NCBI GenBank assembly: GCA_900100595.1
Contig: FMUA01000011.1
Span: 48,578-112,577 of the forward strand
Direction: 5' to 3'
Source: Ruminococcaceae bacterium P7
Lineage (GTDB): Bacteria > Bacillota > Clostridia > Oscillospirales > Acutalibacteraceae
Length of the DNA stretch: 64,000 nt
Under the pieces are notes generated by a model. That model was not told the DNA's origin and searched no databases. It was given only the letters and a program-made list of their open reading frames with translations. Positions 51,729-59,461 of the stretch are shown here, piece by piece. The first letter of the stretch is position 1; each line of letters starts with the position of its first letter. The position numbers were made by a program, and so were the translations under genes.

Positions 51729-52751
51729 TTATGAATCGTTGACGGGTGGTTCGTACTGAATATGGATGTTGCGGATGTTGTTGCTTTTTTTGGACTCATA
51801 CGTCACGCCGAATTCCTCTAAATCGAACCGCCAGTGATTCATCTTCCGCTTGAGCGCGTTGGCTTTGATGTCCGTGCCTGCGTAGCGATTGAATTTCTCA
51901 AGGAAATCTGCGTTACTGCCGGAGAAGAAAGATATCTCCTTCATCATCTCAACCAGCTTTTGCAGCTCCTTCGGTAACACCATTTCAGGATTTTCGACGC
52001 TGTCGGATATGTACTCCCAAGTACAGGTTTCCTTGTCAAAGTGCAGCTCGATTTCCCTGTCCTCAATGTCGCGCCCTGTACAGTGCAGAGTGGCGTTGCC
52101 GGAGCTACGTTTGCTTTTCAGCAAAACAAATTCGGTGTCGGCGCAGCCTGCTAATCCGTTGGTGCCTGAAATCATATCAAACGGGTCGTCTGCTTTTTCC
52201 TTGCGGACATGATGAACGAGGAGAATCGTGATTTTCAGCTCATGCGCCAGCTTTTTCAAAACCTCCATCTGACTGTAGTCAACCGAATAGCTGACTTCGT
52301 TATTGGCGCGGACTTTGAGAAAAATATCGATTGCGATGAGGACGGTTTCCGGGTGCTCCGAAACGAAGGTGCGTATCTGCTCCTCCAGACCGTCGCCGAT
52401 CGTCATGCAGCTCGTCGCAAAATGAACATTGGACGGTGCATCCTCCGTGACAGTCAGCAATCTTTCCTGCAGGCGCGATTCGGTATCCTCCAAACTGAGG
52501 TAAAGTGTTGTTCCTTTCACTGTCGGGAAATCCCAGATTTTTTCGCCCTTCGCAATTTTCACGCACCAATCAAGTGTCAGCCATGACTTTCCAACCTTCG
52601 GCGAACCGCTGAGCAGCGCCAGTCCCTGAGGAAGGAGCTTCATGATGACGTATTTTGTCGGCGGCAAATCCTTGTCCGCCAGCGTAGCACCGTCACAGGT
52701 GCAAAACCGCTTTTGATATGAGTCGATATCCAGATTCCAGTTTTCTTCCAT
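51729..52751 (-). CDS. RepA-like AAA ATPase/helicase
   Basis: A 340-aa RecA-fold ATPase of the AAA_25/RepA type. Walker A GSPKVGKSWLTLDW (about 38-51), an acidic TLYLSLEDTESRLQERL, Walker B VLIAIDIFLKV near 145, ITILLVHHVRKEKADDPF (about 174-191) and DMISGTNGLAGCADTEFVL. These are the hexameric replicative helicase-like proteins of plasmids, phages and ICEs. AAAGGAATAAC precedes ATG 52751. It is the first gene of the leftward replication-recombination module. Confidence 0.85.
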   Translation of the reverse strand: MEENWNLDIDSYQKRFCTCDGATLADKDLPPTKYVIMKLLPQGLALLSGSPKVGKSWLTLDWCVKIAKGEKIWDFPTVKGTTLYLSLEDTESRLQERLLTVTEDAPSNVHFATSCMTIGDGLEEQIRTFVSEHPETVLIAIDIFLKVRANNEVSYSVDYSQMEVLKKLAHELKITILLVHHVRKEKADDPFDMISGTNGLAGCADTEFVLLKSKRSSGNATLHCTGRDIEDREIELHFDKETCTWEYISDSVENPEMVLPKELQKLVEMMKEISFFSGSNADFLEKFNRYAGTDIKANALKRKMNHWRFDLEEFGVTYESKKSNNIRNIHIQYEPPVNDS

Positions 52752-53350
52752 GCTTGTTATTCCTTTCTGTTTTGATATTTATTTCACGCCCATGTGAGCG
52801 GGATATACGGTTTTGAAACAGTCCTTTCACTATTCAGTACATTTTTTGGCTGTTTCGGGGTGGGTAAAATAAAAAAAGATTTCTTTCTCTGTTGTGTACA
52901 AACGAGAGCTTTGACATTTGTGAAATATCACGGTGATTGGTGATTTGCCCCTCTACTTTTGTATTGCTGAAAAAAACAGTGCTTTGTTCAGGCTTTTTTC
53001 TTTTTCTAATAACTTTGGAGAGATGCACAAAAAGCAGAAGAACAATTCAGTTGAATACAACAAGGGTGCGTCTTCTCTTTCATCATCTCGATTAATACCT
53101 GCAATTCATTCGGCAAGGTTATTTATACAATAACTTTCCTTTGTTCTCCCCTTTGCTTATTAGCCATTTTTACGGCACAAAAATATACCCATTTTACTAA
53201 AATTTCTAAAGATTCGTTAAAGATGTTCTATATTAGGCGTTTCAATTTTGTATTTATAGAAAATATGACATGCTTTTTTAGATTTTTACTTGCAATTTCA
53301 GTTGTGCTCTGATAAAATACAATAAACATCATATTACGATAGGATTAGCT
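52752..53350. other. AT-rich non-coding gap
   Basis: About 600 bases, clearly AT-richer than the core genes. I see no supportable gene. Near its right end TTGCAA (53290-53295), a 17-base spacer and TAAAAT (53313-53318) form a promoter for the broken ATPase gene that follows. The left part should hold the promoter of the leftward ATPase but no clear match was found. Confidence 0.5.
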
Positions 53351-54133
53351 ATGGTTACATTCTCTTTTGAAAAAGATATTGCGCGCTTTCACAGCGCGTG
53401 GAGTGAATGGAAGTACTCTGTGTATCACAAGGACACTCCTCGGCACTATAATTTGAGCGTGCAGGGCTTTTACGGAAGCGGTAAAACAGAATTTCTGCGA
53501 CAATTTTGCGAACTGAACAAGACGCTGTATATTTGAATTTCAAAGACTTGGACAGCAGCACCGCGTTAGCTGTATTCTGCAAACGGATTCTTAACGGTGA
53601 AAGAGCTCCGGACTGGATTGAGGCGGTTGAGAAATATAAAAATCTGACAGGCGCACGTTTTCAGGTTTTATTCATTGACGACGATAACGGCTCGGCAGCA
53701 TATAAAGATTTTGAATCAGCGATACAGTCTGTAAAGCTTCACAACCACACGCTTGTTCTCCATGTCAAGAGCTTTGCTCCGGAATCGGAACAGAAACCCG
53801 GTAATCCATAACAGTTGGTTTATCGATCGGTATGTCAAAGGATAAACGAAACCCGCCTATCTCAAGCATAAGGACGGATTCCGTTTCAAGATTGATTGTA
53901 TTATTGAAAACAACGGCAAAACGCTGGTTTGTGTATTTCCGCATTCCTTCGATGAAAAGATCACCAAGGAACAGTTGGAGAATCACATCAACGTCAGCAG
54001 CAGCTACGGGAGCCTATGCAGCGAGGTTTCCCTTGTCGTGTTTAGCGTAAATCGATTCAGTGATTGGTGTGTTCATCAGGCTTCGGTTTACGACCAGCTG
54101 TTCTGCGTACCGTTAGAGAGATTGAAATATTAG
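53351..54133 (+). pseudogene. Decayed P-loop ATPase gene
   Basis: Three frames add up to one ATPase. Frame 1 (53351-53536) starts MVTFSFEKDIARFHSAWSEW with Walker A GFYGSGKTEFLRQF and breaks at CTGTATATTTGA, where an extra AT pair shifts the frame. Frame 2 (to 53811) carries LNFKDLDSSTALAVFCKRIL and Walker B-like FQVLFIDDD. Frame 3 resumes before PVIHNSWFIDRYVKG, has an in-frame TAA at 53842-53844, then runs TKPAYLKHKDGFRFKIDCII to LERLKY (54133). It resembles archaeal/bacterial ATP-binding proteins with a C-terminal nuclease-like domain. Two frameshifts and a stop mean it is dead. Confidence 0.75.
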
Positions 54134-54139
54134 AAAACA

Positions 54140-54181
54140 CAGCGCATAGATTAGCGTTATGCCAATCCATGCGCTGCTTTT
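54140..54181 (+). terminator. Terminator of the decayed ATPase gene
   Basis: CAGCGCAT (54140-54147) and ATGCGCTG (54169-54176), an inner GATT/AATC, then CTTTTT. Two more hairpins follow: GCCCACA/TGTGGGC (about 54185-54217) and GTCGGGTACTTACCCGA (54231-54247). Confidence 0.65.
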
Positions 54182-54335
54182 TGCGCCCACAAACTGCGAC
54201 AAATCGGCTGTGTGGGCTTTGTTCGGTGAGGTCGGGTACTTACCCGATTTTTTCTTTCGCGCGACACAGGGCGAAACAGGGCGCGTCAGGTTTTGCCGTA
54301 GTTTAACGCCTCAACCGCGATTTTGATACCAAGAG

Positions 54336-54513
54336 AAAACCCTCGGATATGAAAAGAAAGACCTCGCCGCTGCTGCGGGAATCAGTACCTTTACTATCAG
54401 CAAGATGGGCAAGGGCAAGAATGTAACAACAGATGTATTTGGCAAAAATTGCATATGCGCGTGAGAGCAATGACATTGTCAGCCTGATCGTGAACCGATG
54501 CAGAATGTTTTAA
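54336..54513 (+). pseudogene. XRE-family helix-turn-helix remnant
   Basis: The frame reads KTLGYEKKDLAAAAGISTFT, then ISKMGKGKNVTTDV, a helix-turn-helix typical of short phage-repressor-like proteins. One extra T near 54442 shifts the frame, and it continues AKIAYARESNDIVSLIV to TAA 54511-54513. The N-terminus is lost. The rest of 54134-54701 has only hairpins and a promoter. Confidence 0.6.
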
Positions 54514-54526
54514 TAAGTAATTTGTG

Positions 54527-54558
54527 TAAACGCCGAGGTGAGATTGCCTCGGCGTTTA
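54527..54558. terminator. Hairpin after the XRE remnant
   Basis: TAAACGCCGAGG-TGAGATTG-CCTCGGCGTTTA, a perfect 12-base stem; the T run is weak. Confidence 0.6.
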
Positions 54559-54637
54559 TGTATATACTTTGTGACTTCCGCAAAACTGAAATATATGATG
54601 CTTTTACGCTTTTATTCAAAAACAGCGTCGAAATTTG

Positions 54638-54666
54638 TTGAAAGTCCATATAAATGGTGATATAAT
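54638..54666 (+). promoter_or_regulatory. Promoter of the secreted protein-DUF4230 operon
   Basis: TTGAAA (54638-54643), 17-base spacer, TATAAT (54661-54666), 36 bases before the start. Confidence 0.7.
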
Positions 54667-54701
54667 AACCTTATATTATATGTGATACGAGGCGTTGTAA
54701 C

Positions 54702-56252
54702 ATGAAAAAACATATTGTGTGTTCGCTGATAATTGGTGCGGCAGTTATTGCTGCCGCCGGAACTGCACACGTTCTTGCCGAGGAAACCACTCAGAACAGC
54801 GGAGCGGTTCATATAACTTTTGCCGAAAATAATAATCTTGATATTTCATATTTTTCCGATGAGGCTTGCAGTATTCCTTTGTCTACGGAAAATTGTCGAT
54901 TGAATCAGGGCGACAAAATATACGCGTCTTTGCCCGCGGTAAAAAACGCCAAGAGTAATCTGTACCGCTTTGATTGTTTTCGCATCTGGTCGCATAATGA
55001 GGACGGCAGCAAAAACGAATTAATCGCGAAGTCAGACGAGGCGGGCGGTTTGGTTTGGACTGTCCCGGAGGATTTTACCGGTACTGAGATTTCCGTTGAG
55101 CCGCTCGGAGGTTTTGAGCAAAGAAAGCTAAAGTTCAGTACATATAGCCTGGACGAAAACTTGAAGGAAATAGAGCTTCAGGGCAAGTGGCTGGTAAACG
55201 GAAAGAGCAAAGCTGAAGTCAGCCCCGTTGAATCGTATAAGGTTGTTTTTGATTACAGCGATTACTCCGATTCTCATTATTTTGTTTCCTCTACTCCGAA
55301 ATGCTTTAAGAATAACGAGAGCGACTGCAGAGTAGTTTTCCCTGAAGCGGATTCACTCAATCCTGTCGATACATACACTGTACAGATGCACCCGTACTTT
55401 TCGCTCCGTATTATTGACCCGGAATACAATGTAATGAATTTCATTCCTATATTTGAACGCGATGCCGTGAAGAGCGTCAAAAAAAACGGTGAAGAGGTTT
55501 CGTATTCCGCGGGCGGAAACGAAAAAATCGACAAGCTGAAAGCGGGAGATAAGATTGTTGTTGTGGTGAATAGCCTTTATAGACTGATTGGAAAGGGCGT
55601 AAATGTCGGTCAGCCCGTTGAAGCGGACGGCGGCTATGAGTATACCTTTACAATCCCAGATTCATACGGCGACGCTTTGGAGATAACTCTGAGCAAGCGC
55701 AGTCAGGAAAAAGGAGAAAAGGTTTCGGTTCCTGAAATAAAGAACGCGTCTATTACTCTTTATAACAAGAATGGTGTTGAGCTGCGTCCCGATGAAGTTG
55801 CGCCCGACGGAGGCGAAATGATCAAAGTGGTAATCAATCCTTTCTCAGGATATTACGTGTTGGGCAATGACATCGGCGGAAAAAGCTATGAAAAGGAAAT
55901 GAGTTTTTCGGACTACAAGAATAATATAGACAAGATTATTTCCGAGCATACGGTCAAGAAGTATCTTGCAATCACACTAAATAACAACAACGACTATGGC
56001 ACCTGTGCATATTTTATTGACGGACAGGAGGTCAGCGGTACTCAAAGCGTGAAGGAGCACCAAATTATTGAGCTAAAATTCACTCTTGCGCCTGATTCTG
56101 ATTTCAAGATTAAGCGCGAAGGTTGGGAAGCAATGTGGTCGGCATTTTCACCTGATTCTTTTACAACAAAGATTGAGGTGACTGAAGATATGAATCGCAC
56201 GGAAATTGACTGCAGCAGGTATTTTGATGTTGAAAGGAAGGAAAGCAAATGA
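54702..56252 (+). CDS. Secreted beta-rich protein of unknown function
   Basis: A 516-aa protein. The signal peptide is MKKHIVCSLIIGAAVIAAAG with cleavage after AHVLA (about residue 26). The mature part is acidic and made of repeated beta-sandwich-like segments, for example LKAGDKIVVVVNSLYRLIGK and GGYEYTFTIPDSYGDALEIT. There is no LPXTG, lipobox or C-terminal membrane helix, so it is either released or held by partners. I do not recognise the family. It overlaps the first DUF4230 gene by 4 bases, so the three genes form one coupled cassette. Confidence 0.75.
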   Translation: MKKHIVCSLIIGAAVIAAAGTAHVLAEETTQNSGAVHITFAENNNLDISYFSDEACSIPLSTENCRLNQGDKIYASLPAVKNAKSNLYRFDCFRIWSHNEDGSKNELIAKSDEAGGLVWTVPEDFTGTEISVEPLGGFEQRKLKFSTYSLDENLKEIELQGKWLVNGKSKAEVSPVESYKVVFDYSDYSDSHYFVSSTPKCFKNNESDCRVVFPEADSLNPVDTYTVQMHPYFSLRIIDPEYNVMNFIPIFERDAVKSVKKNGEEVSYSAGGNEKIDKLKAGDKIVVVVNSLYRLIGKGVNVGQPVEADGGYEYTFTIPDSYGDALEITLSKRSQEKGEKVSVPEIKNASITLYNKNGVELRPDEVAPDGGEMIKVVINPFSGYYVLGNDIGGKSYEKEMSFSDYKNNIDKIISEHTVKKYLAITLNNNNDYGTCAYFIDGQEVSGTQSVKEHQIIELKFTLAPDSDFKIKREGWEAMWSAFSPDSFTTKIEVTEDMNRTEIDCSRYFDVERKESK

Positions 56253-56974
56253 AATGGATAAAATGGTTCAAATGTATTCCGATTTGGGTGCTTCCGCTTT
56301 TGTTAAGCGTTATTATACTCGGCGGTATTGTGATTATCGCCGTTGACGCTGTTCCTAACTATCTCAGAGTCGCGCCTGAGGGTGTTAATATCTTTCAGGG
56401 TTTGATTCCAGGTATGGCGGATAGCTACGAAAAAGGAAAGGAACACGGCTTGAGCGCTGAGAATACCGAGCTTGTTCTTGCTGCTCGTTTGAAGGAAAAC
56501 GGAAAGACGGAGGTTTTGATAGCCGACGGAGATATTACGGATTTTCAAAAGTATTCATCGGAATTATTTAATATTAATCTCGATAAATACGCTGCTTTAT
56601 ATGAATTTCAGGTAAACGTGGTTTTTACAGTTGATTTGAGTGAAGCGACTGCGGAGATAAATGATGAAGGTACGGTCGTTATCAGAGTACCGCAGCCTTC
56701 ATCGGAGATAATTGTTGACCCGGGCAACGTGAAAACAATTGCAGAGGATTCGAATCCTCTCTTTGACGGCAGCACATCAGAGGGAGTGAAAGCGTATATC
56801 AATTCCTTCAATCAACTCAAGAAGAAAGCTGGTGAAGCACAGGTTGAGCTGATTCCAAATTACGATACCCTTTTGGATCGCGCAAAACTATCTGCGGAGC
56901 AGATTGTCACCGAAACAGTCCATGGAGTATACGGCAGCGACAAAAGTGTGGAAGTTGTATTTGGGGAGGAATGA
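56249..56974 (+). CDS. DUF4230-like membrane-anchored protein (first)
   Basis: A 241-aa protein with one N-terminal membrane helix (about 11-34, IPIWVLPLLLSVIILGGIVI) and an extracytoplasmic domain. The pattern VVFTVDLSEATAEINDEGTV, then VIRVPQPSSEIIVDPGNVKT and a C-terminal DRAKLSAEQIVTETV helix is that of DUF4230. It is paralogous to the next gene; both share V(V/L)IR(V/A)P(Q/K)PS. AAAGGAAAGC precedes the ATG within the end of the secreted-protein gene. Function unknown. Confidence 0.7.
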   Translation: MKWIKWFKCIPIWVLPLLLSVIILGGIVIIAVDAVPNYLRVAPEGVNIFQGLIPGMADSYEKGKEHGLSAENTELVLAARLKENGKTEVLIADGDITDFQKYSSELFNINLDKYAALYEFQVNVVFTVDLSEATAEINDEGTVVIRVPQPSSEIIVDPGNVKTIAEDSNPLFDGSTSEGVKAYINSFNQLKKKAGEAQVELIPNYDTLLDRAKLSAEQIVTETVHGVYGSDKSVEVVFGEE

Positions 56975-57741
56975 TTGTGTCCGAGATAATAAAACGCGAT
57001 GATTCTGAAATCATCAATGAGGAAGATAAAGATACCGAAATTATTGAGAATAAATCAGGAGACGCCGAATTCATTGAAACGGAGTGCGCTGATACAGAAT
57101 CGCCGGAGGATAAAAAACACGGAGCCAAGAAATGGCTTGTACTATCGCTTGTTCTGGTTGTTGTTGTACTGATTCTGGGAGTGGTTGGCGTAAGACTGAA
57201 GTGTCAGACGAGTGCCTACGAGCTGGGTGAAAAGCAGCACCATGTTAGCAATAAAGCGACGCTGTCAATTGATTCTCTTCGTGAGGTTCATAAGCTAGAA
57301 GTAATTGACGTTGATTCGGTGGTATATATTACAGATGTTGAGAACCAGGATCCTGATGTCAAATCATGGGTCAAAATATCGGGAACAGGACATTTTGTTG
57401 TCAATATGGACATGGCTGAATACATAGTTGACAAAGAACGCGGAAGCGTATTGATCCGTGCTCCAAAGCCGTCCTTTGACGCTGACAGCATAGATATTAC
57501 GCCCGAGCTGTTGTACGCGAAAGAAATAGTATTTTTTTACGGAAACGTGCAGGCGGGAGAACAGCTTGCCAAAATACAGCTTGATGAGGGCAAAAGAAAG
57601 ATACAAAACAGAATTGAATCCAACGAAGAATATTATAATATCGCTGCAGACAAGGCAAAAAAGATGATAAAAAATCAGGTATACGCCTTGAATGCCGATA
57701 ACACTGATATCAGGATAGATGTTGAGTTTTATGACGAATGA
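56971..57741 (+). CDS. DUF4230 membrane protein (second)
   Basis: A 256-aa protein. A strongly acidic cytoplasmic N-terminus (1-49, many Asp/Glu/Thr) precedes one membrane helix (about 53-73, WLVLSLVLVVVVLILGVVGV). The DUF4230 domain follows: ATLSIDSLREVHKLEVIDVD, VKISGTGHFVVNMDMAEYIV, VLIRAPKPSFDADSIDITPE and a C-terminal helix IAADKAKKMIKNQVY. It overlaps the preceding gene by 4 bases (ATGA). Two tandem DUF4230 proteins plus a secreted protein suggest a surface complex; no function is known. Confidence 0.78.
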   Translation: MIVSEIIKRDDSEIINEEDKDTEIIENKSGDAEFIETECADTESPEDKKHGAKKWLVLSLVLVVVVLILGVVGVRLKCQTSAYELGEKQHHVSNKATLSIDSLREVHKLEVIDVDSVVYITDVENQDPDVKSWVKISGTGHFVVNMDMAEYIVDKERGSVLIRAPKPSFDADSIDITPELLYAKEIVFFYGNVQAGEQLAKIQLDEGKRKIQNRIESNEEYYNIAADKAKKMIKNQVYALNADNTDIRIDVEFYDE

Positions 57742-57775
57742 GATTTCAATGTAAAATGAATGGCGGTGAGGCAGA

Positions 57776-59167
57776 ATGATCGACCTGAATCATCTTGAAC
57801 AATACAGGGAAAATAACCGAATCGAGGCGAAGCGCGCTCTCGGTGGTTTGCCGCACAGCATCTGGGAGACGTACTCGTCCTTTGCGAATACGTTTGGCGG
57901 AATCATTCTGCTCGGCGTGGTGGAGCATAAAGACAAGACGCTTCATTCGGTCAATCTGCCCGACCCCGAGGAGCTTGTGAGCGAATTCTGGGAGATTGTA
58001 CGCAACCCAAAACTCACCAGCGTGAATATTCTCTCCGCCAATGACGTGAGAATCGAGGAGGTCAACGGCGACCGCATCATCGTCATCACAGTGCCGCGTG
58101 CGGAGCGTTTTTATAAGCCCGTGTATGTTGACGGCAATCCCGTGAACACCTACCGCCGCAGCGGTGAGGGCGATTACCGCTGCACGCAGGAGGAGTATCA
58201 GGCGATGTTGCGCGACGCGGCATATGCGACGCAGGATATGCAGAAGTTAGAGCAGTACGATGTGAGCATACTGGATTTTGAGAGCGTGCACAAATACCGA
58301 GAACGGGTGCATGAATCCCACCCGAATCACGTCTGGGAGACTCTTGACGATGAGGAATTCCTTTTTAAAATCGGAGCCGTCAACATTGGGGAGCAGGGCA
58401 TACGTCACCCGACCGCCGCAGGTCTGTTGATGTTTGGCACCTCGGAGATTATAAGACAGAACTATCCGAACTACTCGCTCGATTACCGCGAAGCCGACTA
58501 TCAGCTTGTGTCTGCTTCGGGCGATTGGAGCGGAAATGTCTTTGATTTTTACGAAGCTGTTTACGGCAGATTGAAGCCGGCGTTGCCCGACAATCCCGTG
58601 CGAATGGCTGCAAGAGAAGCACTTGCCAACTGTCTTGTCAATGCCGATTATTACGGCGAAGGCGGCGTTGTGATTATCCGACGTGAGGACAGAATCGTCC
58701 TTTCAAACCCGGGCGATTTCCGCATAGAGGTCGCGGCGGCAAAAAGCGGCGGCTTTTCCGACCCGCGAAACGGCTTGCTGATGAAGATGTTCAACCTGAT
58801 TGACATCGGCGACAGCGCGGGCAGCGGTATCCCGAATATCTTCTACACATGGAAGCAGCACGGCTGGAGTGAGCCGACGATCAAGCAGACCGTCCACCCG
58901 AACCGAATCGAATTTCTGCTGCCGCTGATGAAGCGCGGCGACAAGGTGACGAGAATCAAGCAGGAGGGCAAAAGGGCAGAGATGAAGTCCGCCTTGAAAA
59001 GAGCGATGATCATCGACTACCTCACCGACCATGCGGAGGGCAGTTTTGAGGAGCTGACAAGCTTGCTCGGAGTGAAGCCGTCCAATACAAAAAAGCTGCT
59101 TGATGATTTGATTGCGGAGGAGATTGTCACCCTTACGGAAAACGGGATGTATCTTTTGAAGGCATAA
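57776..59167 (+). CDS. Schlafen/AlbA_2-type ATP-binding protein
   Basis: A 463-aa protein. The N-terminal AlbA_2 (Schlafen) domain has ENNRIEAKRALGGLP, SSFANTFGGIILLGVVEHKD and IIVITVPRAERFYKPVYVDG (residues 8-135). A helical region (about 155-260) and an HATPase_c_4-like C-terminal module follow (AAREALANCLVNADYYGEGG, DIGDSAGSGIPNIFYTWKQH). A winged helix ends it (about 410-463). Family members are often called putative transcriptional regulators or RecG-like, and some occur in phage-defence islands. It lies between the DUF4230 cassette and the CRISPR-Cas locus. Confidence 0.82.
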   Translation: MIDLNHLEQYRENNRIEAKRALGGLPHSIWETYSSFANTFGGIILLGVVEHKDKTLHSVNLPDPEELVSEFWEIVRNPKLTSVNILSANDVRIEEVNGDRIIVITVPRAERFYKPVYVDGNPVNTYRRSGEGDYRCTQEEYQAMLRDAAYATQDMQKLEQYDVSILDFESVHKYRERVHESHPNHVWETLDDEEFLFKIGAVNIGEQGIRHPTAAGLLMFGTSEIIRQNYPNYSLDYREADYQLVSASGDWSGNVFDFYEAVYGRLKPALPDNPVRMAAREALANCLVNADYYGEGGVVIIRREDRIVLSNPGDFRIEVAAAKSGGFSDPRNGLLMKMFNLIDIGDSAGSGIPNIFYTWKQHGWSEPTIKQTVHPNRIEFLLPLMKRGDKVTRIKQEGKRAEMKSALKRAMIIDYLTDHAEGSFEELTSLLGVKPSNTKKLLDDLIAEEIVTLTENGMYLLKA

Positions 59168-59269
59168 GAATCGTTATTTCTCTGTGGTTTATGATAGGAT
59201 TAGCTTCTTCGTAATTTCGATTACAGAATTATTGCGTAATTAGATTAACATTTTTTCTAATTTGGAATG

Positions 59270-59298
59270 TTGACATATATGGTATATTTAATTATAAT
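59270..59298 (+). promoter_or_regulatory. Upstream promoter P1 of the tracrRNA/cas locus
   Basis: TTGACA (59270-59275), 17-base spacer, TATAAT (59293-59298): perfect consensus. Confidence 0.75.
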
Positions 59299-59320
59299 TT
59301 AATAAAGATGGGATTATATG

Positions 59321-59348
59321 TTGACAAATAATAATTATTCTGTATAAT
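59321..59348 (+). promoter_or_regulatory. Downstream promoter P2 of the tracrRNA
   Basis: TTGACA (59321-59326), 16-base spacer, TATAAT (59343-59348). It would start transcription about 59355, exactly at the anti-repeat. Confidence 0.8.
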
Positions 59349-59354
59349 ATAATT

Positions 59355-59450
59355 AGGTTGTATCATACCAAGAACAATCAGGTTACTATGATAAGGTAGT
59401 ATACCGCAAAGCTCTGACACCTCATCTTCGGATGGGGTGTTATCTTTTTT
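59355..59450 (+). ncRNA. tracrRNA of the type II-C CRISPR-Cas system
   Basis: From about 59355 the transcript begins with the anti-repeat (GGTTGTATCATACCAAGAAC, then AATCAGGTTACTATGATAAG). It continues with a nexus hairpin GGTA-GTA-TACC (about 59394-59404), then CGCAAAGCTCTG, and ends in the terminator hairpin ACACCTCATC-TTCG-GATGGGGTGT with T6. Anti-repeat, nexus and terminator directly before cas9 define a tracrRNA. The crRNA repeat should be close to the reverse complement, roughly ATAGTAACCTGATTGTTCTT followed by GGTATGATACAA. A form started from P1 would be about 50 nt longer. Confidence 0.88.
59417..59450 (+). terminator. tracrRNA terminator
   Basis: A 10-base stem with UUCG tetraloop (59417-59440) and TATCTTTTTT. 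The cas9 RBS AGGAGG begins at 59451, the next base. Confidence 0.88.
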
Positions 59451-59461
59451 AGGAGGTTATT

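Noticed and set aside
52834..53028. 64-aa minus-strand ORF in the AT-rich gap
   Set aside because: No RBS, no family resemblance and poor codon pattern.
53338..59202. GATAGGATTAGCT present at about 53339 and 59191
   Set aside because: A single shared 13-mer without flanking similarity; likely chance in AT-rich DNA, though it could be checked as an attachment core.
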